21,127 nucleotides of DNA from Nitrospina sp. (GCA_004357365.1 SMVT01000037.1:1-21127), one strand, 5' to 3'; counted from the stretch's first letter, positions 7,181-15,413 are shown. The notes: generated by a model not told the origin, from the sequence alone. Numbers and translations are program-made.

Positions 7181-7954
7181 TTATTTATCGTGCTTGCTTA
7201 ACGGTTCGTCGAGTGTCCGGGAATCCGGGTGCCGGAACAGAGAAAACAAAAGATTCCCGGGGCCCGCCAGCACATAAACAAAACTGAGAATAAACAGAGC
7301 CACCCTCGGAATGGTGGCCAGAACATAAATAAACAGAATGACGAACAGGAATCGGGTGAACGTCACCCGCTTTTTAAATTCGAACTTTTTGAACGCCGGG
7401 TATTTGATATTGCTCACCATCAGAAAAGCGAGCAGGCAAACCACCGCGACCATGATCATTGGATCCAGCCGGGTTTCAAACAGATCCTCAAACGCGATGA
7501 CGATGGATGCGATCACCGCCGCCGCCGCGGGAATGGGAAGCCCAATGAAATGGTCCCCGTGGGTATCCGGTTTGGTCACATTGAAACGGGCCAGCCGCAG
7601 CGCTCCGCACAGCAGAAACAGGAAGGCCGCCATCCAGCCCAGGCGTCCGAACGGTTTCAGCACCCAGGCGTAGGCGAGCAGAGCCGGGGCCATACCGAAG
7701 GAAATGACATCGGCCAGCGAATCATACTGGACGCCGAACTCGCTTGTGGTTTTAGTCATGCGGGCCACCCGGCCGTCGAGACCATCGAAGATGATAGCCA
7801 CAACGATGGCCACCGCCGCCAGAAAAAAATCTTCATTGAGAACGGCGATGAATGCGTAAAACCCGCAGAACACGTTGCCCGTGGTGAACAGGCTCGGCAG
7901 AATATAGACGCCTTTTTTAAAGATTTTAAAGGGTGCTTTGGATACTTTTTTCAT
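7181..7954 (-). CDS. pssA: CDP-diacylglycerol--serine O-phosphatidyltransferase
   Basis: 257 residues, a polytopic inner-membrane enzyme that makes phosphatidylserine from CDP-diacylglycerol and L-serine. The CDP-alcohol phosphotransferase signature is complete: D57-G58-x-D60-G61-x2-A64-R65-x8-G74-x3-D78-x3-D82. Hydrophobic segments surround it and fill the C-terminal half (for example about 172-192 and 205-235). A basic N-terminus (K2, K3, K6, K10, K13, K14) should face the cytoplasm. It starts 2 bp after the stop of psd, the next enzyme of the pathway, so the two are coupled. This is the integral-membrane (type II, Bacillus-like) enzyme, not the peripheral PLD-like E. coli type. Confidence 0.94.
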   Translation of the reverse strand: MKKVSKAPFKIFKKGVYILPSLFTTGNVFCGFYAFIAVLNEDFFLAAVAIVVAIIFDGLDGRVARMTKTTSEFGVQYDSLADVISFGMAPALLAYAWVLKPFGRLGWMAAFLFLLCGALRLARFNVTKPDTHGDHFIGLPIPAAAAVIASIVIAFEDLFETRLDPMIMVAVVCLLAFLMVSNIKYPAFKKFEFKKRVTFTRFLFVILFIYVLATIPRVALFILSFVYVLAGPGNLLFSLFRHPDSRTLDEPLSKHDK

Positions 7955-7956
7955 TT

Positions 7957-8586
7957 TTATTTCAAGTAACCAATGATGCTGCTGCCCCCGCTGACGTGAT
8001 CGCCCAGCGAAACTTTGAGAGTGGCATTCAACGGCAGGAAAAGGTCGACCCGCGAGCCGAATCGGATCAATCCGTACCGTTGTCCCAAACTATAATTATC
8101 CCCTTCTTTGGCCCAACATACAATACGCCGGGCGATTAAACCGGCAATTTGTTTCACGAGAATCTTGTGCTGGCCGGTATCGATGATGATGGCGTTCTGC
8201 TCATTGTCGAAGGAGGCTTTGTGGTTGGCGGCATTCAGAAACTTTCCTTTATTATACTTGATTTGCTCGATGCGTCCCCCCACCGGCGTGCGTTGGACGT
8301 GGACATCGAAGACGTTGAGGAAAATGCTGATACGCCGGTAAGGCGCGTCCAGCAGGGGGTCCTGCTCCTCGACGATCTCCACGACTTTGCCGTCGCCGGG
8401 AGAAACAACCACCAGGGGCTCCTGGGGGATGGCCCGTTCCGGGTCCCGGAAAAAATTGAGGACGAACAACAGCGCCAGACCGGACACTCCCGCCCACCAG
8501 GGTTGGGACATCAGGACCAGGGCGACCGTTACAATGAAGAGGGGGATGATAAATCGGTAACCATCCGAAGCGATGGGTATTTTCAT
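7957..8586 (-). CDS. psd: Phosphatidylserine decarboxylase proenzyme (short type)
   Basis: 209 residues, matching the short form of about 200-230 residues found in many bacteria and archaea. It decarboxylates phosphatidylserine to phosphatidylethanolamine. Two hydrophobic segments (about 12-27 and 30-46) anchor it in the membrane, followed by N-F-F-R-D-P-E-R, S-P-G-D-G-K-V, N-V-F-D-V-H-V-Q-R-T-P (the conserved His-containing strand) and F-G-S-R-V-D. The C-terminal self-cleavage site is G-G-S-S (200-203); cleavage before S202 would create the pyruvoyl group on a tiny alpha chain of 8 residues. It lies 13 bp after ilvC and 2 bp before pssA. No clear Shine-Dalgarno is seen, so translational coupling to ilvC is likely. 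Confidence 0.94.
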   Translation of the reverse strand: MKIPIASDGYRFIIPLFIVTVALVLMSQPWWAGVSGLALLFVLNFFRDPERAIPQEPLVVVSPGDGKVVEIVEEQDPLLDAPYRRISIFLNVFDVHVQRTPVGGRIEQIKYNKGKFLNAANHKASFDNEQNAIIIDTGQHKILVKQIAGLIARRIVCWAKEGDNYSLGQRYGLIRFGSRVDLFLPLNATLKVSLGDHVSGGSSIIGYLK

Positions 8587-8599
8587 TGGGGCTCGGGCG

Positions 8600-9601
8600 T
8601 TACTTCAGTTTCTTACCGACGAAAGGCATCATTTTCCGTAATCGGTCACCTACTTTTTCTATCATATGCTCGGAATCCCTTTTTAGCAAGGCATTAAAAA
8701 CAGGGCGGTTAGCCTGATTTTCGAGGATGAATTCACGGGCAAAACTGCCGCTCTGAATTTCGTAGAGAATTTTTTTCATCTCCTTGCGGGTGTCCTCCGT
8801 GATCAGCCTGCGGCCCCGGGTGACGTCGCCATACGCGGCGGTGGTGCTGATGGAATAGCGCATATTGCCGATGCCGCCCTCGTAAATAAGATCGACGATC
8901 AGTTTGAGTTCATGCAGGCATTCGAAATAAGCCAAGTCGGGGCTGTAACCGGCTTCCACCAATGTATCGAACCCGGCGCGGATCAGTTCGGTAACGCCGC
9001 CGCACAAGACCGCCTGCTCGCCGAACAGATCGGTTTCGGTTTCTTCCTTGAAGGTGGTCTCCAGAACGCCGGCCCGCGTACCGCCGATAGCCTTGGCATA
9101 GGCGAGGGCGATTTTTTTGGCATTCTTGGTGACGTCCTGTTGGATCGCCAGGAGGCAGGGCACACCCGCGCCCTGTTCGTAGGTCCGTCGAACCAGATGG
9201 CCCGGTCCCTTGGGTGCGACCATGAACACGTCGACGTTGTCCGGTGGAACCACTTGGCCGAAATGGATGTTGAATCCGTGTCCGAAGGCAATGGCGTTGC
9301 CTTTTTTCAGGTGTGGCTTGATATCGCTTTCATACATTGCCCGCTGTTTGTCGTCCGGAATCAGAATCATGATAATATCCGCCGCCTTGGACGCTTCCGG
9401 AACCGTCATGACTTTCAGGCCGTCCTTTTGCGCGCGTTTCCAGAACGCGCTTTCTTTGCGCAGGCCGACCATCACCTTCATCCCGCTGTCATGCAGGTTG
9501 CGGGCGTGGGCGTGCCCCTGGCTGCCATAGCCGACGATGGCGATGGTTTTCTTCTTAAGGATTTTCAGGTCAGCGTCTTTGTCGTAATATATCTTGCCCA
9601 A
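8600..9601 (-). CDS. ilvC: Ketol-acid reductoisomerase (NADP+), class I
   Basis: 333 residues, the standard class I length. It isomerises and reduces acetolactate or acetohydroxybutyrate with NADPH and Mg2+, the second common step to valine, leucine and isoleucine. The Rossmann motif G24-Y-G-S-Q-G29-H-A-H-A-R-N is followed by a long loop L-R-K-E-S-A-F-W-K-R (47-56), whose R48 and S51 predict NADPH preference. A-F-G-H-G-F-N-I-H-F holds the catalytic His, and E-T-D-L-F-G-E-Q the metal-binding acids. The start codon is TTG: AAAGGAG lies exactly 7 nt upstream, and no ATG fits. It sits 31 bp after ilvN and 13 bp before psd. Confidence 0.96.
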   Translation of the reverse strand: MGKIYYDKDADLKILKKKTIAIVGYGSQGHAHARNLHDSGMKVMVGLRKESAFWKRAQKDGLKVMTVPEASKAADIIMILIPDDKQRAMYESDIKPHLKKGNAIAFGHGFNIHFGQVVPPDNVDVFMVAPKGPGHLVRRTYEQGAGVPCLLAIQQDVTKNAKKIALAYAKAIGGTRAGVLETTFKEETETDLFGEQAVLCGGVTELIRAGFDTLVEAGYSPDLAYFECLHELKLIVDLIYEGGIGNMRYSISTTAAYGDVTRGRRLITEDTRKEMKKILYEIQSGSFAREFILENQANRPVFNALLKRDSEHMIEKVGDRLRKMMPFVGKKLK

Positions 9602-9632
9602 GAGATTTCTCCTTTACGTTTCCGGGGCTGAG

Positions 9633-10121
9633 TCAGGTGATGGATTTCATGCCACGGCTCAGGGCGATACGTCCCGAACGGACGATTTCCTTGATGCCCA
9701 GGGGCCGCAACAGTTCCAGGATGCCCTTCAGTTTACCCTTATCCCCGGTGATTTCTATCGTGTAGGTGGACGGACTGACGTCGACGACCTTGGCCCGGAA
9801 AATTTCCACAATACGCAGGATTTCTTCGCGGTTCTTCGGTTCGGCATTCATTTTGATCAGGACCATTTCCCGGTCGATAAAATTTTCCTCGGTCAGGTCG
9901 ATGACTTTGATAATATCCACCAGTTTATTGAGTTGTTTGGTAATCTGCTCGATTTTTTTATCGTTGCCGCGGGTAACGATGGTCATGCGCGAAACAGCCG
10001 GGTCGTTGGTTTCCGCAACGTTCAAACTCTCGATGTTGTAACCGCGGCCGCTGAACAGGCCCGAAATCCGGGACAGCACCCCGAATTTGTTGGACACTAA
10101 TATGGATAGGGTGTGTTGCAT
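9633..10121 (-). CDS. ilvN: Acetolactate synthase small (regulatory) subunit
   Basis: 162 residues, the size of IlvH/IlvN. It activates the catalytic subunit IlvB and makes it sensitive to valine feedback. An N-terminal ACT domain (residues 3-75) is clear: L-S-I-L-V-x-N-K-F-G-V-L-S-R-I-S-G-L-F-S-G-R-G-Y-N-I-E-S-L-N-V. The C-terminal ALS small-subunit domain follows, with D-R-E-M-V-L-I-K and the helix R-E-E-I-L-R-I-V-E-I-F-R-A-K-V-V-D-V. It is the first gene of the minus-strand unit; the usual upstream partner ilvB is not here, the divergent nth gene lying there instead. AAGG is only 2 nt from the ATG, a weak ribosome site. Confidence 0.94.
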   Translation of the reverse strand: MQHTLSILVSNKFGVLSRISGLFSGRGYNIESLNVAETNDPAVSRMTIVTRGNDKKIEQITKQLNKLVDIIKVIDLTEENFIDREMVLIKMNAEPKNREEILRIVEIFRAKVVDVSPSTYTIEITGDKGKLKGILELLRPLGIKEIVRSGRIALSRGMKSIT

Positions 10122-10235
10122 TACCTTGTTTTCGTGTTGAACAGTGAGTCCCTTCCGGACGGAACGCCCGAAGATTGAAGCGGTTATAGTAACAAAAACC
10201 CGGGGTGTTTTCTAGACTCGACCCCTTGAATTCAC

Positions 10236-10889
10236 ATGAATAATCGCATTCTGGTCCAGATTCTCCGCCGGCTGAAGATCTTCTTGGGGTCGAGGACGCC
10301 CCCGGCGATGGTGAAAATCGGCCAAAAGGCCGACCCCTTCCGCATTCTGGTAGGCTGCCTGCTCAGCTCCCGCACCCGGGACGAAGTCACCGAATCGGCC
10401 TGCGCCCGCCTGTTCCGGCGGGTAAAAAGCCCTCGGACGCTTCTCAAGCTGTCCACCCGGCAACTGGAACGCGAGATTTATCCGGTGGCGTTTTACCGGA
10501 ATAAAGCCCGGGTCCTGAAAACCTTGTGCTCCGACCTGGGTGACCGCTTTAACGGCGAAGTTCCCGAAACTCTGGAGGACTTGTTGACGCTGAAAGGGGT
10601 GGGACGGAAGACCGCCAACCTGACCTTGATCCTGGCGTTCGACGGCATGGGGATTTGTGTGGACACGCATGTGCACCGCATCACCAACCGCTGGGGGTAT
10701 GTCGAAACCGCCACTCCCGACCAAACGGAAGCCGCCCTGCGGGGCAAACTGCCGGCCCGATACTGGCGTTCCTTTAATGAATGGCTGGTGGGATTCGGGC
10801 AGACCTGCTGCAAGCCGATGTCTCCGCTATGCAGTGAATGTCCGGTGGAAAAATATTGCCCCCGCATCGGCGTGGACCGGCACCGGTAA
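10236..10889 (+). CDS. nth: Endonuclease III (DNA glycosylase/AP lyase)
   Basis: 217 residues, full length for the family. It removes oxidised pyrimidines and nicks the abasic site in base excision repair. The helix-hairpin-helix is L-K-G-V-G-R-K-T-A (119-127), with K125 as the Schiff-base lysine, and D143 in V-D-T-H is the second catalytic residue. The [4Fe-4S] loop is intact: C192-x6-C199-x2-C202-x5-C208. The segment L-L-S-S-R-T-R-D-E-V-T (42-52) differs from the S-A-Q-x-T-D form of E. coli and looks more like that of archaeal and some deep-branching bacterial Nth proteins. It is transcribed divergently from ilvN and converges on rph, leaving a 42-bp gap. No clear Shine-Dalgarno precedes the ATG. 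Confidence 0.95.
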   Translation: MNNRILVQILRRLKIFLGSRTPPAMVKIGQKADPFRILVGCLLSSRTRDEVTESACARLFRRVKSPRTLLKLSTRQLEREIYPVAFYRNKARVLKTLCSDLGDRFNGEVPETLEDLLTLKGVGRKTANLTLILAFDGMGICVDTHVHRITNRWGYVETATPDQTEAALRGKLPARYWRSFNEWLVGFGQTCCKPMSPLCSECPVEKYCPRIGVDRHR

Positions 10890-10931
10890 CTGCCCGGTTC
10901 TCTGCGAATCGGTATAAGTCGCCAATGATTT

Positions 10932-11657
10932 TCACTTCAGGCTTCCGAGGGCTTTTTTCTGCAGGACGATCAACTCCTTGATGCCCTTGTGTGCCAGGCT
11001 GAGCAGGTCCGTCATGTCCTTGTCCGAGAAAGGTTCCCGCTCCGCGGTTCCCTGAACTTCCACGAATCCGCCGCTTCCGGTTTTGACGATGTTCATATCC
11101 ACTTCCGCCTCCGAATCCTCGCTGTAATCCAGATCCAGAATCTTTTTTCCGTTCAGAATCCCAACACTGGTCGCCGCAAGGAAATCCTTAACTGGAAAAA
11201 CATCGATCAGCTTATCCTTTTTCAGCTGTTTCAGGGCCAGGCACATGGCGACGAAAGCGCCGGTGATGGAGGCCGTCCGGGTTCCCCCGTCCGCCTGAAT
11301 GACGTCGCAGTCGATCCAGAGGGTCCGTTCGCCCAGTTGTTCCATGTCGACCACGGTGCGCAGGGAGCGTCCGATCAGCCGCTGGATTTCCTGGGTGCGG
11401 CCGGAGACTTTGCCGCGGGAAGATTCCCGGGGGGTGCGGGTGTGGGTGGAGCGCGGAAGCATGGAGTATTCGGCGGTAACCCAGCCTTGTTTTTTATCCC
11501 GTAAAAACGGCGGCACCTTGTCTTCGACGCTGGCGTTGCAGATGACTTGGGTGTTTCCCACCTGGATCAGGACGGACCCCTCGGCGTGTTTGATGAAATG
11601 TTTCTTGATGGATACGGCTCTCATTTGATTGGGCGTGCGCCCATCGCTTCTGGTCAT
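10932..11657 (-). CDS. rph: Ribonuclease PH
   Basis: 241 residues, the normal length. It is a phosphate-dependent 3'-5' exoribonuclease forming a hexamer that trims tRNA 3' ends. Family motifs are all there: R-x-D-G-R at the N-terminus (3-7), G-x-T-x-V-I-C-N-A-S, W-V-T-A-E-Y-S-M-L-P-R-S-T (59-71), the R-G-K-x-S-G-R-x-x-E-I-x-R-L-I-G-R-S-L-R stretch (81-100), and the phosphate-binding/active-site region C-D-V-I-Q-A-D-G-G-T-R-T-A-S-I-T-G-A (117-134). GGAG lies 6 nt before the ATG. A promoter with a 17-bp spacer is visible upstream at 11718-11746. The gene converges with nth. Confidence 0.96.
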   Translation of the reverse strand: MTRSDGRTPNQMRAVSIKKHFIKHAEGSVLIQVGNTQVICNASVEDKVPPFLRDKKQGWVTAEYSMLPRSTHTRTPRESSRGKVSGRTQEIQRLIGRSLRTVVDMEQLGERTLWIDCDVIQADGGTRTASITGAFVAMCLALKQLKKDKLIDVFPVKDFLAATSVGILNGKKILDLDYSEDSEAEVDMNIVKTGSGGFVEVQGTAEREPFSDKDMTDLLSLAHKGIKELIVLQKKALGSLK

Positions 11658-11717
11658 TTAAATCTCCGGAACTGGGGTGCGGGTTCACGAAACAGAGGCC
11701 TCGTGAGTGAGGCAGGT

Positions 11718-11746
11718 AAAATAACAGGATTTGGGTTTTTATTCAA
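11718..11746 (-). promoter_or_regulatory. Promoter of rph (extended -10)
   Basis: On the minus strand: TTGAAT (11746-11741), a 17-bp spacer, then TATTTT (11723-11718). TGT directly before the -10 gives an extended -10 element. The rph start codon is about 60 bp downstream. Confidence 0.6.
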
Positions 11747-11965
11747 TGAGGCCCGGTCGGCTTCCCCTTGAATTTCACCCGGAAAATGGGTTTGCCCGGG
11801 GGTCGAAAGGACATGCAAAACCTTTTTTACACCTACTTTCAATCATTTCCTGACAGCGGGCGGAATTCATCATAACCCGTTAATTTTATTGATTTTAAAG
11901 ATGAAAGGAATTAATCTGAAACAAATCACTGAGTATTCCTCAATCATTCAAACAGCGGAAAAATT
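11747..11965. other. Gap between divergent rph and bactofilin-TPR genes
   Basis: The full gap between the two starts is 11658-11965 (308 bp). Apart from the rph promoter and the weak plus-strand promoter candidate at 11889-11917, I see no gene, RNA or strong repeat here. A 62-codon minus-strand reading frame at 11654-11842 overlaps the rph promoter and lacks a ribosome site, so I do not count it. Confidence 0.5.
11889..11917 (+). promoter_or_regulatory. Candidate promoter of the bactofilin-TPR gene
   Basis: TTGATT (11889-11894), a 17-bp spacer, then TAATCT (11912-11917). Spacing is ideal but the boxes match consensus at only 4/6 and 3/6 positions, so this is tentative. The start codon is 48 bp downstream. 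Confidence 0.35.
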
Positions 11966-14218
11966 ATGGATTCCTATTTTCAAGAGGGAGTGAAACTCAA
12001 GGGAGTTTTACACAGCAAAGGCGTTCTCCATATCGGCGGAGAATTTGAGGGAGAGATATTTTCCTCGGAACACCTGGTGATCGGCAAGGGGGGATTCGTG
12101 AAGGGCAAAATCAAGACTTACGATATCACCAATATGGGTACGATCCAGGGTGATGTGGAGGCGGAAAACAAAATCAACCTGAAAGAGAACAGCGAACTGA
12201 CGGGGAACATCAAGACCCATCAGCTGATTGTGGATGAAGGCTCGAATTTTGAAGGCCAGTGTCACATGACCAAAGCCAAGCCGGAACCCAAGTCCTCTTC
12301 AAAGCCCAAAAAAGAAGAACCGGTTGAAAAACTCGCTCCCATCAGTGAAGCCCTGTCGGTATCGGCGGAGGATATTATTCCGGAACCCGTGGCATCCCAA
12401 CCCGTTCCCGGCGAATCCGGAATGAAATCGGTCTTCAGGTTTATAACAAAAATTCCCAAATCCGGAAAAACCGTGTTCGGGATTGTGGCGGGCCTGGCGG
12501 TGGCCGTTTGGGCGGTCATGCAGTTTTCCGGCCCGGAACCCAACAGCGTCAGTGATTTTTTGAATAAAGGCACGGTTTACCTGGGACAAAAGAAGTTTTC
12601 GGATGCTGAAGGCGAATTTCTGAAGGCGCTGAAAATATCCCGCAACAACCCCCACGTCTACGCCGGGCTCGGTGAAGTTTATCTGCAGAAGAAGGAATGG
12701 AATCAGGCACTGACCCAGTTCCAGCGCTCGCTGGACCTTCGACCCTCGGAAAACAACTACCGCATCAAGTTGGCCAAGGTGTATTCCGGCAAAGGTCAAT
12801 TCAAGGAAGCGGCCGACATCTACCATTCGGTCATCGAAAATGATCCCCAAAACTCCCGTGCCTTTTACGAATTGGGAGCCCTGAAATTGAGTGAAGGCAC
12901 GCGGGACGAAGGCATCGCCGCCCTGCGGATGGCCGCCCGGATCGATCCGGAATTTTACCGGCCCCACCGCCTGCTGTCGGAATTGTACCTGGAGGAAAAC
13001 AAACTCGCCGAAGCGATTCATGAAATGAAACAGGCGGTCCGGATTCAGAAAGAGGAACCGGAACTGCATTTGGTCCTGGCCGAGCTGTTCATCAAAAACA
13101 ATCAGGAAGAGGATGCGCTGGGGGAGTTCGAGCGGGTCGTGGAATTGTTCCCGGAAAATCTGAAAGCCCGGACGAAAGTGGCGCACTGGTATCTGGAAAA
13201 GGGAGATTACGCAAAATCCCTGGATTCCTACCAGGCCGCGGAAAAACTCGATCCGCAAAACCCCGCCATTCAAACCCAGTTGGGGAAAATTTACCTGATC
13301 TCCCATGACCAGGAAAAAGCCGAGCTGGCGTTGCGCAAAGCGGTGCAATTGAATGACCAGAACGGTGAGGGATTTTACCTGTTGGGAAAACTGTTATCCC
13401 AGGATAAAAAATGGGATGAGGCGCAAACCGCTCTGGAGACCGCCGTGGAACTGGACCCGAAACTGGGAGGCGCGCATTATGGGCTGGGGCAAATCCTGAT
13501 GGAGACCCGCCAGGTTTCCCAAGCCGCAAAATCATTTGAACGGGCGTACAAAGCGGATAGGGAAAACCTCCGGTACATGCTGGCCCTGGGACACGCCCAG
13601 ACCGAGAACAAAAACGCCAACCGTGCGGTTGAGATTTTGCTGAAAGCCGCCAAAATGGAACCCCATAACGGCCGGGTTTCCCAGGGGTTGTGCGAAGCTT
13701 ATAAGAAGAAAGGGTTTTACCGGGTCAGCATCGGCCATTGTGAAAAGGCCCATAATATTCTTCCGGATTCGTACCCGGTGATGAACCGCCTGGCCTGGTT
13801 GTATGCCAAGAAGAAAACCAGACTGAAGAAGGCGACACGCCTGTCTCGTAAAACGGTGCAGGCCCATCCGCAAAACCCCAAATACCTCGACACTCTGGCG
13901 GAAATTTATTACGTCCGTGGGAAAAAGGATCAGGCCATCGAAACCATTCAGAAGGCCCTGGCCCTGGATGCGGACAACCGGCTTTACAAACAGCAACTGT
14001 GGCGTTTCAAACATATCAAAAGAACGCCACCGCAGGCAGTGAAGGCCGAAGCGGCGGCCCCCGCCGAAACCACGGAACCGGCGGATGCGGGAACCGCTGC
14101 GGAGGAAACGACGGAGAATATCGATTCGGAAGTCGTTATCACACCCTTCGATACGTTTGGAGCGGAACCGATAGATGCGGAAATCTCCAACGTGCCGTCC
14201 GCGGCCGAAGAACTGTAG
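11966..14218 (+). CDS. Bactofilin domain-TM-14xTPR fusion protein
   Basis: 750 residues in three parts. Residues 5-98 are a bactofilin-type beta-helix: short hydrophobic repeats such as V-L-H-I-G-G-E-F-E-G-E-I, L-V-I-G-K-G-G-F-V-K-G-K-I and T-I-Q-G-D-V-E-A. A charged Pro/Glu/Lys linker (102-165) leads to one membrane segment (about 169-187, F-G-I-V-A-G-L-A-V-A-V-W-A-V-M). Residues 197-673 are 14 consecutive TPR units of 34-35 residues, each with the (L/Y)-G...A...A...P pattern, followed by an Ala/Glu-rich tail. Bactofilins polymerise as cytoplasmic scaffolds, so the likely topology is scaffold inside and TPR array in the periplasm. GGA lies 6 nt before the ATG. Its stop lies 3 bp from that of the convergent antiporter gene. 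Confidence 0.88.
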   Translation: MDSYFQEGVKLKGVLHSKGVLHIGGEFEGEIFSSEHLVIGKGGFVKGKIKTYDITNMGTIQGDVEAENKINLKENSELTGNIKTHQLIVDEGSNFEGQCHMTKAKPEPKSSSKPKKEEPVEKLAPISEALSVSAEDIIPEPVASQPVPGESGMKSVFRFITKIPKSGKTVFGIVAGLAVAVWAVMQFSGPEPNSVSDFLNKGTVYLGQKKFSDAEGEFLKALKISRNNPHVYAGLGEVYLQKKEWNQALTQFQRSLDLRPSENNYRIKLAKVYSGKGQFKEAADIYHSVIENDPQNSRAFYELGALKLSEGTRDEGIAALRMAARIDPEFYRPHRLLSELYLEENKLAEAIHEMKQAVRIQKEEPELHLVLAELFIKNNQEEDALGEFERVVELFPENLKARTKVAHWYLEKGDYAKSLDSYQAAEKLDPQNPAIQTQLGKIYLISHDQEKAELALRKAVQLNDQNGEGFYLLGKLLSQDKKWDEAQTALETAVELDPKLGGAHYGLGQILMETRQVSQAAKSFERAYKADRENLRYMLALGHAQTENKNANRAVEILLKAAKMEPHNGRVSQGLCEAYKKKGFYRVSIGHCEKAHNILPDSYPVMNRLAWLYAKKKTRLKKATRLSRKTVQAHPQNPKYLDTLAEIYYVRGKKDQAIETIQKALALDADNRLYKQQLWRFKHIKRTPPQAVKAEAAAPAETTEPADAGTAAEETTENIDSEVVITPFDTFGAEPIDAEISNVPSAAEEL

Positions 14219-14221
14219 CCG

Positions 14222-15163
14222 CTAAAAAATCCCCATCCCCTTCAGGCCGATGTAGCCGAAATAGCACACCAGCAGGATGACGCCATCGTGCTTGGTCAGT
14301 TGGCGCTCCAGCCGGATCAGAATCAGCAACAGGCAGGTCACTCCGGTGGTGATCAACAGGTCCGGATGGATGGGTTCCTGAATGATCAGCGGCCGGAGCA
14401 AGGCGCTGGCCCCCAGAACCATGAAAATATTAAAAATATTGCTTCCAAAGATGTTTCCGAGCGCCATTTCGCCATGGCCCCGCCGGGCGGACATCAGGGA
14501 CGAGACGATTTCCGGCAGGCTGGTTCCCACTGCCACGATAGACACCCCGATAAACCATTCGCTGATGCCGATGCGGCGGGCGATGTTCACCGCGCCGTAG
14601 ACCATCCCTTCCGCACCCAAGACCAACAAAGCCAACCCGGCGACGGTCAGCGCAATTTGATAGCCCATGCCCCTGCCGGCGAACAGCGAAAACTCCTCAT
14701 CCAACTGAAATTCCGATCCGGAATCCGCTTTGAGCGTTCTCCAGACGTAAACGAACAGCCCCGCCAGCAACAACAAACCCTCCCAGCGGGAGAGGGTCAA
14801 GTCCCAGACCAGAAACACGATGAGGAAGCTGGCCAGCAACAGGGGAGGGGTTCCCGATCGAAACCGTTTCTGGTCCATGGACAGGGGTACGATCAGAGCG
14901 GTCAATCCCAGCACCAGTCCCACGTTGGCAATATTGCTCCCGATGACATTGCCCACCGCCAACTCCGCCGCTCCCTGAAAGGAGGCCCGCAGGCTGACCG
15001 CCAACTCCGGGGCAGAGGTGCCGAATCCGAGCACCGTCGCGCCGATCACAAACGGGCTGATTTTGAAATGGTGGGCGATTCTCAAACTTCCGGTGATCAG
15101 GGCTGCGCCGCCGAAATACAATAAAGCGAGGCCTGCCAGCATATAAACGAAGTCCATGATCAT
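14222..15163 (-). CDS. CaCA-family Na+/Ca2+ antiporter (YrbG-like)
   Basis: 313 residues and about ten membrane segments, matching bacterial CaCA exchangers such as E. coli YrbG and archaeal NCX_Mj. Both inverted alpha repeats are intact: alpha-1 G46-x-G-T-S-A-P-E53 with G-N-V-I-G-S-N-I-A-N (71-80), and alpha-2 V-G-T-S-L-P-E218 with G-N-I-F-G-S-N-I-F-N (236-245). The two Glu and Asn/Ser residues form the cation site. A short polar loop rich in D/E (146-158) separates the halves. It exports Ca2+ (or another divalent cation) in exchange for Na+ or H+ across the inner membrane. No clear Shine-Dalgarno is seen; an ATG two codons later (15157) is an equal choice. A promoter with an unusual 19-bp spacer lies upstream. 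Confidence 0.92.
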   Translation of the reverse strand: MIMDFVYMLAGLALLYFGGAALITGSLRIAHHFKISPFVIGATVLGFGTSAPELAVSLRASFQGAAELAVGNVIGSNIANVGLVLGLTALIVPLSMDQKRFRSGTPPLLLASFLIVFLVWDLTLSRWEGLLLLAGLFVYVWRTLKADSGSEFQLDEEFSLFAGRGMGYQIALTVAGLALLVLGAEGMVYGAVNIARRIGISEWFIGVSIVAVGTSLPEIVSSLMSARRGHGEMALGNIFGSNIFNIFMVLGASALLRPLIIQEPIHPDLLITTGVTCLLLILIRLERQLTKHDGVILLVCYFGYIGLKGMGIF

Positions 15164-15274
15164 AGCAAACAGGGTGTGAGCATTATGGAGCCGGATGGCG
15201 AAGGGCGTTCCAGCGTTCCGGGTTGTGAACGGTACGGGAATGATTCAACGAATGGCGATTGGAATGTAGAACGG

Positions 15275-15305
15275 ATAATAAGGATTGGAAATCCTTCTGA
15301 GTCAA
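15275..15305 (-). promoter_or_regulatory. Antiporter promoter with 19-bp spacer and internal dyad (MerR-like layout)
   Basis: On the minus strand TTGACT (15305-15300) and TATTAT (15280-15275) are 19 bp apart. Inside lies the dyad AAGGAT-N5-ATCCTT, at 15281-15297 with its final base adjoining the -10 box. Long spacers with a dyad between the boxes are typical of promoters untwisted by MerR-family regulators. The dyad centre is shifted about 2-3 bp towards the -10 compared with classical cases, so this is a hypothesis. It lies just beyond the terminator of the upstream gene. Confidence 0.4.
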
Positions 15306-15345
15306 GCCATGACGATTCTACAAGAATTGGTGACAAATTTCATGA

Positions 15346-15385
15346 AAAAAGAAAAACAAAAACCAGGGACCCTGGGGATCCCTGG
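15346..15385 (-). terminator. Intrinsic terminator of the small secreted protein gene
   Basis: On the minus strand the stem CCAGGGA/TCCCTGG (15385-15379 with 15369-15363) and a 9-nt loop are followed by TTTTTGTTTTTCTTTTT. It lies 28 bp after the stop of the gene at 15414-15740. Confidence 0.85.
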
Positions 15386-15413
15386 CTCTCAAACAAAGCG
15401 TTTGGATTCTGCG

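Noticed and set aside
6291..7277. Plus-strand frame of 328 codons opposite accD
   Set aside because: AccD on the minus strand is certain from its zinc ribbon and carboxyltransferase motifs; the antisense frame has no family features.
9594..10100. Plus-strand frame opposite ilvN
   Set aside because: Shadow of the ACT-domain gene; no ribosome site or motifs.
12299..13348. Minus-strand frame of 349 codons inside the bactofilin-TPR gene
   Set aside because: It is the mirror of the TPR repeats in a GC-biased frame; the plus-strand protein shows 14 regular TPR units.
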